A DNA stretch of 64,000 bases from an uncultured Nostoc sp. (lineage in GTDB: Bacteria; Cyanobacteriota; Cyanobacteriia; Cyanobacteriales; Nostocaceae), in assembly GCF_937863485.1 (NCBI RefSeq), contig NZ_CALMFY010000014.1:104379-168378 (forward strand), given 5' to 3'. The position numbers and the translations under genes were made by a program. Shown piece after piece: positions 18,820 to 27,660 of the stretch; the first letter of the stretch is position 1; the number at the start of each line of letters is the position of its first letter. The notes beneath the pieces are model-generated. The model was not told where the DNA came from, ran no database searches, and was given only the letters and a program-made list of their open reading frames with translations.

Positions 18820-18834
18820 TAATTTTTTGCTCAT

Positions 18835-18865
18835 GTAAAGACGTAAAAAAACTTTGCGTCTTTAC
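18835..18865. terminator. Hairpin between miaA and a convergent Uma2 gene
   Basis: GTAAAGACG and CGTCTTTAC are perfect complements around a 13-base A/T-rich loop, in the 56-bp gap between convergent stops. It is a likely two-way terminator. Confidence 0.6.
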
Positions 18866-18875
18866 AGCGAGTCTT

Positions 18876-19583
18876 CTAGAGAGTGTCGGGATCTACGCCC
18901 ATAGCCCGTAGCCTATCTGCTAGTAATTGGATGCGTTGTTCTGCTTGTTCGGCACGTTGTCGTTCCTGTTCAGCGCGTTCATCCCCAGTCAGCAAAACAG
19001 TACCATCTTGGTAGCACCAGCGTAACCAAGTATCTTGTCTATCTTCAAATGTACTTTCCCACAAAGTTACGCCTAAACCAACTTGTTCTAACCAATTTTC
19101 TGAAGTTTCAAAGTAGCGCCTTCCCCTAAGTTCATAAACGCGTAGTACTTGTTCTCCTAATTGCTGATTCGGATCATATACGATGTAGTAACTTGCCCGC
19201 ATATGTTCATAAATTTGCAGCTTTTTGCCCAGTTCATCACCTTCTTTGTTAGAGACAATTTCGAGGACAACTTCTGGTGGTTTGCCAAAACGCCAAACCA
19301 TATAACAACGATTTTGTTTCTCCCACCAATTTTCAGGTACTTGGACATCTAAGCTGAGAAATATATCAGGTACAATTGCAGGTTGTCCGTCTGTATGGTA
19401 GATGCCGACATTTGCTGCTGCTAAAAAAGTCTGCTGCTGTAGAGAACTATAAAGAGATCCAACCAAGAGGCGTTGTTGTTTTTCCGAAGCAAAATTGTCC
19501 ACAGGTGTATCATCTTCAGTCACTAGCTGGTTGGCATCTGGCACATAGTAATCATCATTATTGATTAGAACTTGCTGAACCAT
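18876..19583 (-). CDS. Uma2-family (DUF820) putative endonuclease-fold protein
   Basis: 235-aa protein of the family greatly expanded in cyanobacteria. It has the PD-(D/E)XK-like core: AIVPDIFLSLDV, then PPEVVLEIVSNKEGDELGKK and ASYYIVYDP. The C-terminal 35 residues (ERAEQERQRAEQAEQRIQLLADRLRAMG) form a charged coiled coil often fused to this family. The biochemical role of Uma2 proteins is not established; a nuclease role is inferred from the fold. It converges with miaA. No partner gene is obvious. Confidence 0.85.
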   Translation of the reverse strand: MVQQVLINNDDYYVPDANQLVTEDDTPVDNFASEKQQRLLVGSLYSSLQQQTFLAAANVGIYHTDGQPAIVPDIFLSLDVQVPENWWEKQNRCYMVWRFGKPPEVVLEIVSNKEGDELGKKLQIYEHMRASYYIVYDPNQQLGEQVLRVYELRGRRYFETSENWLEQVGLGVTLWESTFEDRQDTWLRWCYQDGTVLLTGDERAEQERQRAEQAEQRIQLLADRLRAMGVDPDTL

Positions 19584-19842
19584 GACTTTATGCAGTATTT
19601 GAGAGCGTTATTTCTAGGTTAGTTGATTGGGGATGGGAAGGTGCACTGACTCAATATTTTATACTGAAAAATTGTGAGGAGTAGTCATCAATGGAATCTT
19701 TTTCAGAACTTGTGAACTTAAGCAAGCAATAACAGTGTGTCACCCCAGACACCATTGGCTTACAGAACTTCATGCTAGCTAAAGATGAGTGCGAACGCCT
19801 ACCATCCAACCATCTAAATTATTGCTAAAGATGCGTGCGATT

Positions 19843-19860
19843 GATTTAGGATTGCTATAG
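19843..19860. repeat. Element-end-like sequence at the truncation point of the PIN toxin gene
   Basis: GATTTAGGATTGCTATAG overlaps the last codons and stop of the shortened toxin gene on the minus strand. A near copy lies at 15677-15694, and similar ends bound the MITE-like element at 41701-41838. Confidence 0.4.
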
Positions 19861-20082
19861 TTGTAGATTATTCACTCGCTGTTGAGTTTCGATTAAATTA
19901 AGAAGCGACGAGCTTAAATTTAGCTTACCAAGCTGAGATTTTATTTGTAATTCCCAGACACTAGCCATGCTAACTACCCAAAAATTGTTAGTATCAATTA
20001 ATAAATTTCTAACTCTGTGGGATAGTTTCTCTGGGTTTCCTGCTGACCAAATAATTACGTGAGTGTCTAATAACAGTTTCAT
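19855..20082 (-). pseudogene. Truncated VapC-like PIN-domain toxin
   Basis: 75 residues with the start of a type II toxin PIN domain: LLLDTHVIIWSAGNPEKLS (first catalytic Asp) and SMASVWELQIKSQLGKL (conserved Glu). Complete proteins of this group run to about 125-130 residues, with further acidic residues in a 'DPFDRLL(I)AQ' motif. That half is missing here. The frame ends within a TTTAGGATTGCTATAG sequence that looks like a mobile-element end. The 4-bp overlap with the upstream antitoxin gene is the normal toxin-antitoxin arrangement. It is probably inactive because half of the active site is absent. Confidence 0.7.
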
Positions 20083-20315
20083 CCCTCACTTTCACCTAAC
20101 CACAATTCATCAAGTAAAGGTTCATTAAAATCATCACTTATCCAAATCTTACCTTGGTTTAAACCTAGTACACGTTTCTGGGGTGGTTGTTGGGGTTGAG
20201 GATATTTTTGTGCTAGAAATTCCACAAAATCTAGCACCTGTTGTTGCTGTTCTGGTGCTAGGGTTTGCAGCTTTGCAATTAATTTTGAGGTGGAATCTAA
20301 AACTTGGTAAGTCAT
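20079..20315 (-). CDS. DUF2281-type antitoxin partner of the PIN toxin
   Basis: 78-aa protein. The N-terminal part, LIAKLQTLAPEQQQQVLDFVEFLAQKY, is typical of DUF2281 antitoxins. A proline-rich hinge follows, then the acidic tail GKIWISDDFNEPLLDELW that is expected to bind the toxin. Its stop overlaps the toxin start by 4 bp, which suggests translational coupling. With the toxin shortened, the antitoxin may now be a leftover or a free regulator. Confidence 0.75.
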   Translation of the reverse strand: MTYQVLDSTSKLIAKLQTLAPEQQQQVLDFVEFLAQKYPQPQQPPQKRVLGLNQGKIWISDDFNEPLLDELWLGESEG

Positions 20316-20601
20316 TTCACCCTCTCCTGTTAAATATCTGACTTTATGTTACTTTAACCCCATAATTAACTTAATATCGGATTTTAGGATGATTCAACGC
20401 ACTTGTTAAGAGACATCGCATCTTCCGTACTCAAATCAGGCGATCGCACTTACTTTACATCAAATGCGTAGACGCAAAGCGGCTGGTCATCAAACATCGC
20501 TTTTTACTCACTCTTAGCTGCTATTTTTGCAACAATAGTAATTAAAGCGTCCCCAAAAAGCCTGCAATACGCCATACATCTACCTTGAACTTTAAAAAAC
20601 T

Positions 20602-22074
20602 ATGCTTACCCAAGATAAAAAACAACTCAACTGGAAACCCATTATCAAAGCATTCGAGGCTGTCCTTGGTAAAAATGGTGTTGTCCAACGCCGCGAAGAA
20701 CTCATTACCTATGAATGTGATGGTTTAACTGGCTATCGCCAACGTCCGGCTGTGGTGGTGTTACCCAGAACTACAGAACAAGTTGCCCAAGTGGTGAAGA
20801 TATGCAATCAATATTCTATCCCCTTCATCGCCCGCGGTTCTGGCACTGGTCTATCTGGGGGCGCTTTACCAGCGAAGGATTCTATTTTAATTGTCACTTC
20901 TTTAATGCGGCAAATCCTCAGCATTGATTTGGAAAACCAACGGGCGATTGTTCAACCAGGGGTGATTAATAGTTGGGTAACACAAGCTGTTAGTGGTGCT
21001 GGTTTTTACTACGCTCCTGATCCATCTAGTCAAATTATCTGCTCTATTGGGGGTAACATTGCCGAAAATTCTGGTGGCGTCCATTGTCTCAAGTATGGAG
21101 TCACCACTAACCACGTTTTAGGATTAAAAATTGTCACGCCAGAAGGGGAAATTATTGATTTAGGCGGACAAATTCCAGAAATGCCTGGTTATGATTTAAC
21201 AGGTGTGTTTGTTGGTTCTGAAGGCACTTTAGGAATTGCCACAGAAATTACTTTGCGAATTCTCAAAAGTGCAGAATCAATTTGTGTGTTGCTGGCAGAT
21301 TTTACTAGCATTGAAGCTGCTGGAGCAACTGTTTCTGACATCATCAGTGCTGGAATTATTCCTGGTGGCATGGAAATGATGGATAACTTCAGCATCAATG
21401 CAGTTGAAGATGTTGTAGCAACTAATTGTTATCCCCGCGATGCTACTGCTATTTTACTAATAGAAATTGACGGTTTAGAAGTGGAAGTTGCAGGGAATAA
21501 GCAGCGAGTTACCGAAATTTGTAAAAAGAATGGGGCGCGTAATGTCACTTCTGCTACTGACCCAGAAACCCGATTGAAATTATGGAAAGGACGCAAAGCA
21601 GCTTTTGCTGCGGCTGGCCATTTAAGTCCAGATTATTATGTACAAGACGGTGTAATTCCTCGGACTCAGTTACCTTATGTTCTACATGAGATTAAGACAT
21701 TAAGTGAACAATATGGTTATCGAGTTGCTAATGTATTTCATGCTGGCGATGGCAATCTTCATCCGCTAATTCTTTATGATAATTCTGTACCTGGAGCATT
21801 GGAGCAAGTAGAAGAAATGGGGGGAAAAATTCTCAAACTTTGTGTCCAAGTCGGTGGTAGTATTTCTGGTGAGCATGGCATCGGTGAAGAGAAAAAGTGC
21901 TATATGCCACAGATGTTTAGCCAAGTTGATTTAGAAACTATGCAATGGGTGCGGCAAGTTTTTAATCCTAAAGGGTTAGCAAATCCTGAAAAGATATTTC
22001 CTACACCACGAACTTGTGGTGAAGCAGCAAATGCATCGGCACTTAAGCAATTTGAAGGTGTGGAAAGATTTTAA
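20602..22074 (+). CDS. glcD: FAD-linked oxidase, glycolate oxidase/dehydrogenase subunit GlcD
   Basis: 490-aa flavoprotein that oxidises 2-hydroxyacids. In cyanobacteria GlcD works with GlcE/GlcF or alone in photorespiratory glycolate oxidation to glyoxylate. The FAD-binding type 4 domain (about residues 50-230) has RGSGTGLSGGALP, the segment SSQIICSIGGNIAENSGG and GSEGTLGIATEITL. The C-terminal FAD-oxidase domain has HAGDGNLHPLILYD and GGSISGEHGIGEEK. The length is normal. The start ATG 20602 stands alone with no strong ribosome site. No glcE/glcF gene is nearby. Confidence 0.9.
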   Translation: MLTQDKKQLNWKPIIKAFEAVLGKNGVVQRREELITYECDGLTGYRQRPAVVVLPRTTEQVAQVVKICNQYSIPFIARGSGTGLSGGALPAKDSILIVTSLMRQILSIDLENQRAIVQPGVINSWVTQAVSGAGFYYAPDPSSQIICSIGGNIAENSGGVHCLKYGVTTNHVLGLKIVTPEGEIIDLGGQIPEMPGYDLTGVFVGSEGTLGIATEITLRILKSAESICVLLADFTSIEAAGATVSDIISAGIIPGGMEMMDNFSINAVEDVVATNCYPRDATAILLIEIDGLEVEVAGNKQRVTEICKKNGARNVTSATDPETRLKLWKGRKAAFAAAGHLSPDYYVQDGVIPRTQLPYVLHEIKTLSEQYGYRVANVFHAGDGNLHPLILYDNSVPGALEQVEEMGGKILKLCVQVGGSISGEHGIGEEKKCYMPQMFSQVDLETMQWVRQVFNPKGLANPEKIFPTPRTCGEAANASALKQFEGVERF

Positions 22075-22103
22075 TTTTCTGCAAAGGTGCATTCGTAGTT
22101 ACT

Positions 22104-22212
22104 CTCGTTCCCTGGCAGAGCCAGGGAATGCACTTATAGGAGGCTCTGCCTCAAGTTAGTATAGGGGGTGGAGCCTCATTACCTGCATTCCCAGCTAGAG
22201 ACTGGGAACGAG
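22104..22212. repeat. 109-bp composite inverted repeat built from two palindromes
   Basis: The left end CTCGTTCCCTGGCAGAGCCA and the right end (complement of CTCGTTCCCAGTCTCTAGCT) form outer arms. Each arm is itself a hairpin (TTCCCTGG/CCAGGGAA on the left, TTCCCAG/CTGGGAA on the right). It resembles a paired REP or MITE-like unit; it contains no ORF. Confidence 0.7.
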
Positions 22213-22305
22213 GGTTTGAGGCGTGCGCCTAACGTGGGTAAACCACGCACAGCATGGTCTGTTGTAAGTAGATAGACGTAATTAAATGTAAGATAAAACT
22301 TTTGT

Positions 22306-22366
22306 TCGTAGTGAGCGATTTATCGCTTGGTATAAGGTTTTAAGGGGCTAGAGCCGCTGACTACGA
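22306..22366. repeat. 61-bp dispersed inverted repeat
   Basis: TCGTAGTGAGC and GCTGACTACGA form the outer arms, with a smaller inner hairpin (AGCGATTTATCGCT). The style is typical of dispersed Nostoc repeats. Confidence 0.5.
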
Positions 22367-22549
22367 GCTTTAATTTAATTAAGCCCTTCTACTTATTTCA
22401 CAGAATTAAAAATAGCGAGAATAGTCTGCTAAGGCACATTTATTAATTTACATCATGGCGTAAAATCATCATTTGTTTACATCATCCGGAGGATTACAAG
22501 TTTATTTTGTAGTTATATATATTCCGATCGCACTAGGTCACACTTATAA

Positions 22550-23797
22550 ATGAATCGGGTTGTTCGCCGTTATATTTCTTACTTACTGTGTTTGGGATTA
22601 GTAGTCACTTTAACAGTTTTTTCACTCTCTTCAGTCTCTTCACTCCCAGTCTATTACCAAAAAACAAGTCCTTTAACTACAGAAGTTCGCGGCGTTTGGC
22701 TCACTAATGTTGCTAGTGGTGTACTATTTGTACCTTGGGGTATTAACCGTGCTCTAAATCAATTATCGGCTCTCAACTTTAACACAATTTATCCTGTAGT
22801 TTGGAACCGAGGACATACTTTTTATAAAAGTGCTGTAGCTCAAATGACTACAGGCTCAGATACTCAACCTTTGCTCAACTTCATGCACGCTGGACAGGAT
22901 GTTTTAACAAAGATAGTCACACTTGCTAAAAATAAAAATTTGAGAGTCATCCCCTGGTTTGAATACGGGTTTATGACGCCCCATTATTCACAATTAGCAA
23001 GGCGTTATCCCGACTGGTTGACAATTGGGCAACAAGGTATAAAGTCTACCCAAGATGCCCCACCGGAAGAACTTGACAATGTTTTGGTAAGTAAGTTGGC
23101 TTGGTTGAATCCCTTACATCCACAAGTACAAGAGTTTATCCAAGGGCTAATTTTGGAAGTAGTTAGAGATTACAATGTGGATGGTATTCAGCTTGATGAC
23201 CACTTTGGAATGCCAGTACAGTTTGGTTACGATCGCTTCACAATTGAACTCTACCAACAAGAGCATCAAGGCAAAAATCCCCCAACTGATCCTTTTAACT
23301 CAGAATGGATGCGTTGGCGAGCAGACAAAATTACTGATTTTATGGCAGAAATCTATCAAGCTGTGAAGGCAGTTAAGCCCAAAGTCAGAATATCTCTGTC
23401 TCCCAACTATCAAGCTTTTGCCTACAAATACTATTTGCAAGATTGGGAAAATTGGGTAAAAAAAGGCTTAGTTGATGAGCTAATTTTGCAGGTTTATCGA
23501 AATGACAAAAACTCTTTTATCGCTCAACTAGAACAACCATCTGTGAAATTGGCTCAAAGTCTAATTCCTGTAGAAATTGGTATATCAACAGGAACGGTGC
23601 GTAATCCTGTGAAAATCGCACAAGTTAGAGAACAGGTTCAAGCAGTGCGCGATCGCAATTTTGATGGTATCTCTTTTTTCTACTGGGAGAGTCTGTGGGG
23701 TTACATCGTACCGGAATCACCCCAACAGCGACGCAAAGCTTTTTTTGATATGTTTAATGCTAAAACTGTCAAACCATTAAAAATAAAGAAAGTTTGA
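22550..23797 (+). CDS. Family-10-like glycosyl hydrolase (GHL10/DUF187) exported protein
   Basis: 415-aa protein with an N-terminal signal anchor (YLLCLGLVVTLTVFSLSSVSSL). The TIM-barrel domain opens with EVRGVWLTNVASGVLF and continues through LNFNTIYPVVWNRGHTFY and VIPWFEYGFM. It then has WLNPLHPQVQEFIQGLILEV and the acidic DGIQLDDHFGMP, with later VDELILQVYRND and GISFFYWESLWG. These match the GHL10 family, which acts on peptidoglycan or polysaccharide in some bacteria; the substrate here is unknown. Its stop codon overlaps the ATG of the next gene (TGATG), so the two are translationally coupled. Confidence 0.86.
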   Translation: MNRVVRRYISYLLCLGLVVTLTVFSLSSVSSLPVYYQKTSPLTTEVRGVWLTNVASGVLFVPWGINRALNQLSALNFNTIYPVVWNRGHTFYKSAVAQMTTGSDTQPLLNFMHAGQDVLTKIVTLAKNKNLRVIPWFEYGFMTPHYSQLARRYPDWLTIGQQGIKSTQDAPPEELDNVLVSKLAWLNPLHPQVQEFIQGLILEVVRDYNVDGIQLDDHFGMPVQFGYDRFTIELYQQEHQGKNPPTDPFNSEWMRWRADKITDFMAEIYQAVKAVKPKVRISLSPNYQAFAYKYYLQDWENWVKKGLVDELILQVYRNDKNSFIAQLEQPSVKLAQSLIPVEIGISTGTVRNPVKIAQVREQVQAVRDRNFDGISFFYWESLWGYIVPESPQQRRKAFFDMFNAKTVKPLKIKKV

Positions 23798-24360
23798 TGC
23801 CATTCGCGCCAGAAAATACTAGATTTAGCTTTACATTGCTGTGGACTTTCGCTACTTTTGGTGGTTTTTTATTAAGTTTACTCTTAATTGAAGTCGGCGA
23901 AAAACCAGATATTGGAGTGGTAGAAGCAGCTATCGGCGGATTTGCAATCGCACTTCCTCAAGGTTGTCTTCTGAAAGAACCTGTATTTTGTATCAGGTGG
24001 ATTTTGTCAAGTCTTTTGGGTTGGAGTATCATCACCGCTATCGGTATTGGTGCGGTGGGTTGGATAGTACCTAGCACTCAGATTTTCCCTGTGAGAATCC
24101 TGTCTGGGGTGATTTATGGGGCACTTGGCGGCTTGGGGATTGGATTGGCACAATGGTTGGCAATTCCCCAGCCTATGGCGTGGCGATGGATATTTGTCTC
24201 TTCGGCAAGTTGGGCTGTTGCTGTCCCAGTGGGTTCTGCTGTGGGGATGATCTTGCGCCGCTTGACGCAGTTATTCTTCGGCGAAGTCATAGGATTAGCT
24301 ATCACTTGGTTGTTGGTTGGTATCCTCACAGGAATGAATGCTCACAAATTGCGAACGTGA
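23797..24360 (+). CDS. Multi-pass membrane protein of unknown function
   Basis: I do not recognise a family. 187 aa from ATG 23797, which overlaps the stop of the glycosidase-like gene. It has four or five hydrophobic helices (TLLWTFATFGGFLLSLLLIE, SLLGWSIITAIGIGAVGWIV, a glycine-rich GVIYGALGGLGIGLAQWLA, SSASWAVAVPVGSAVGMI, and VIGLAITWLLVGILTG). Tight coupling suggests that it works with the exported hydrolase, perhaps in the same envelope process. Confidence 0.75.
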   Translation: MPFAPENTRFSFTLLWTFATFGGFLLSLLLIEVGEKPDIGVVEAAIGGFAIALPQGCLLKEPVFCIRWILSSLLGWSIITAIGIGAVGWIVPSTQIFPVRILSGVIYGALGGLGIGLAQWLAIPQPMAWRWIFVSSASWAVAVPVGSAVGMILRRLTQLFFGEVIGLAITWLLVGILTGMNAHKLRT

Positions 24361-24723
24361 GTTCCCATTTCCCTACTTCTTTCCTCAGATATATTAAACA
24401 AAAACTTATTAAGAAATATAAAAATAATTGATGTATACTGATATTTACACTTAGATATATGCAAGAATCCTAAGAAACTGTAAAAAATTAATTTCAGTAA
24501 GTTTGCCCCAACCTGCAAATGTATTTTCGCCTTCAAAAAGCAGGATTTGTTAAGCTGACTCCTATTAGCTTTCCTAGATTTCTGACAAGAAGTAGAGAAA
24601 GATCCAAATTTCGATGAGCAACAGCTGACAATACTTTGCTGTAGGCGCTAAAGTGCATCTACTACAAGCGTAACGATAAGAGAGCGCCTAGAAGAGTCAG
24701 TAATACCAGAAAGGGACTCTCGC
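24361..24723. other. Spacer before the decayed kinase gene
   Basis: 363 bp, A/T-rich at the start (24390-24490). I see no gene, hairpin or repeat that I would defend. AAAGGGA about ten bases before ATG 24724 is a likely ribosome site. Confidence 0.4.
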
Positions 24724-26968
24724 ATGAATATAAATCCAGCGGAATCAACTATAAAGTTGACAAAATTATCACCTCCTCAGATTCTCTTCGGCACCGAAGT
24801 AGATGATAAAAGTAGTAGTGAGCAGTTTCTACTAAGCATGTACGATTCTGTGCAGGCATCAATATTTGTAGTAGATGTTCTAGAGGATGGAGATTTTCGG
24901 TATGTGGCACTTAATCCCACTCATGAGCCGGTGGATAGGCATTCGCTCAGATGAGCTTCGAGGCAAAAAACCAGAGGATATTCTCTCCCCCATCGATGCT
25001 GCTAAGGTGCGTCAGCATTACGCCGAGTGTGTGCACTTCGGTCAAACTATTTCTTACGAACAATGTTTGCAATTCCAGGGGGTTCCTACTTGGTGGAGTA
25101 CGACTCTCACCCCACTAAGGAATGCTAATAGGATTTATCGACTGATTGGTACTAGTAGCAAGATCACCCCCGTTAAGCAAGCAGAAGCAGTCGGACTGCA
25201 AGTTGAACGGGAGCGATTGTTAGAAGCGATCGCTGGACGAATTCACCAATCTGTAGAATTAGAGACAATTCTGCATCAGACAACAATTGAACTGTGGCAG
25301 TTTTTGAATTGCGATCGCGTGCTAATTTATCGCTTCGAGGCTGATGGAAGTGGGGTAATCATTGCCGAATCAACTGTGGCTGCGAGTGATCCACTGTTGC
25401 GAAAAATGATCACCGATCCCTGCTTGGGTGGCAAACATCGAGAAGACCACAAGCAAGATTGCATTCAAGTTGTCGAGGATATTTATGTAGCCGGGTTGCA
25501 TCCTTGCCATATAGATTTCCTGGCATCTTTGCAGATCAGAGCCAATTTAGTCGTGCCGATTTTCAAAGAGCAAGATATGTGGGGGCTGTTGATTGCCCAG
25601 CATTGCCACCAATCGCGTCAATGGCAGCAAACAGAAACTGACTTACTCAAGCAGTTGGCAACTCAAATCGGCATTGCTGCTAAACAGGCAGAACTTCATC
25701 AGCAGATCAAGGATCTCGAAGCAAAGTTAGAGTTGCAAAAACAGAAGCACATAAATCAGTTGCAACAGGTGCGAAACTTTGAAGCCTTGGTGCGACGCAT
25801 GACAGAACAAATCCGCGACAGTCTGGATCAACCTCAGGTGTTGCAGACAGTGACTCAGGAATTAGCAGAGTTACTGAACCTTGCTCGTTGCCAAATCGAA
25901 CTCTATAGCACCTGCCAAACCCTGGTAACTATTACTTACGAGTACACCACTAAGCTACCCCAATCTCAAGGATTGACCAGACAGATTGCAGATCGGCTTG
26001 AAGTTTATCAGCCGCTGTTGCAAAAACAACCATTACAATTTTTGGAAATTGTGCCGGGATGGCAACCAAACGTATTGGTTATGTCCCAGATGGCTTGTCC
26101 AATTTTCGATCCTCAAGGGATTTTGGGAAATATTTGGTTGACAAGACCAACACAAGAGGGCTTTGATAAATTTGAAATCGAGCTAGTGCAGCAGGTAGCA
26201 AATGAATGTGCGATCGCGATTCGTCAAGCCCAGCTTTACGAAAAAAACCAGGCACAAGTAAAAGAACTAGAAAAACGCGATCGGCTCAAAAACCAATTTC
26301 TCAGAAACCTATCCCAAGAACTGCGGACACCAATAACTAGCATCAGCCTTGCAGTCCAAACCCTCGAAAGTGTCCTCACACCAGAAGAAATATCAGATAT
26401 AGAAATAGTTCCACAACTCTTGCAGATTCTGCATAACGAGTGTGCGCGAGAAAGCAAGTTAATTAACGATCTACTCACACTCACATATCTCGAAGCTGAA
26501 CCTGAACCCCCAACTTTGATTGCCATTGACTTACAAAGCTGGCTTCACCCCATTGTCGAGTCTTTTCGAGACCTCACCAACTGCCAGGGGCAACAGTTAA
26601 ACCTGAGTATTGATCATCCACTGCCGCCTTTAGAGACAGATATCACAGATATGGAGAGGATTATTACCGAACTACTCAACCATGTCTGCAAATATACCCC
26701 AGCAGGTGAATTTGTCACAGTTTCTGCTCACCTGATAACGGATGCAGTAGAGCTTAATATTAGCAATTCAGGACTAGAGCTTACCAGCAATGAACTGTCA
26801 CGGATTTTTGAGCCTTTCTATCACCTTTCCAAACATGATCCTTGGAAACATAGCGGCACTGGACTGGAATTGGCATTAGTGCAAAAAATGGTCAGACATT
26901 TAGGCGGCTCAATTTATGTAGAGAGTGGAGCCGGTCAAACCACCTTCACCATCAAATTCCCCCTTTAA
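24724..26968 (+). pseudogene. PAS-GAF-GAF sensor kinase with a frameshift and altered catalytic boxes
   Basis: The first frame (ATG 24724) reads to the PAS segment FRYVALNPTHE and then stops at 24954. The coding continues one frame over as RWIGIRSDELRGKKPEDI through 26968. Deleting one C of the CC at 24928-24929 restores a continuous protein of about 747 residues. Domains in order: PAS, cyanobacteriochrome-like GAF, second GAF, HisKA-like and HATPase-like. The first GAF has DPCL (Cys codon 25421) and PCH (Cys codon 25505), 28 residues apart. In the kinase part the H-box reads LSQELRTP, with Gln (26315-26317) in place of His. The N-box is ELLNHVCKYTP, with His for Asn, and the glycine box is GTGLELAL, with Glu for Gly. 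A pseudokinase that then lost its frame, or a sequencing error at the CC, are both possible. Confidence 0.75.
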
Positions 26969-27072
26969 ACCGCGTCCACCTTGAAAACTGTAGTTCTTTC
27001 CCTATGAACAGAAAAAACCCTCATCCCCCAGCCGCTTCTGGCAATATTGGGAAAGGGGGAGCCAAAAATAAG

Positions 27073-27097
27073 TCCCTCTCCCTACTTGGGAGAGGGA
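27073..27097. terminator. Hairpin downstream of the decayed kinase
   Basis: TCCCTCTCCC-TACTT-GGGAGAGGGA is a perfect 10-bp stem inside a larger 'CCCTCATCCC...GGGTGAGGG' dispersed repeat (27010-27112). It may end the kinase transcript. No T-run follows. Confidence 0.45.
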
Positions 27098-27208
27098 TTT
27101 AGGGTGAGGGCAAAAACTACAGTTCTCAACATAGATGAGGTTTAATTCGTTTTTTGAGCGTACCAACTAGCTAAATTATCAGAAGTCTGCTATAATAGTT
27201 ATTCGTGC

Positions 27209-27660
<452 letters not shown>

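Larger units (their letters stand above)
22075..22549. other. Repeat-filled spacer after glcD
   Basis: 475 bp with two dispersed inverted-repeat elements (22104-22212 and 22306-22366) and a small hairpin CGTGG-GTAAA-CCACG at 22233-22247. The last 100 bp, A/T-rich, probably hold the promoter of the next gene. Confidence 0.55.

Noticed and set aside
22104..22247. CRISPR-like or riboswitch-like structure after glcD
   Set aside because: The inverted arms and internal hairpins fit a dispersed palindromic element. There is no regular spacing and no ligand-type conserved core.
24928..24929. Programmed ribosomal frameshift in the PAS-GAF kinase
   Set aside because: No slippery heptamer or downstream structure is evident around the extra C. 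Mutation or sequencing error is simpler.
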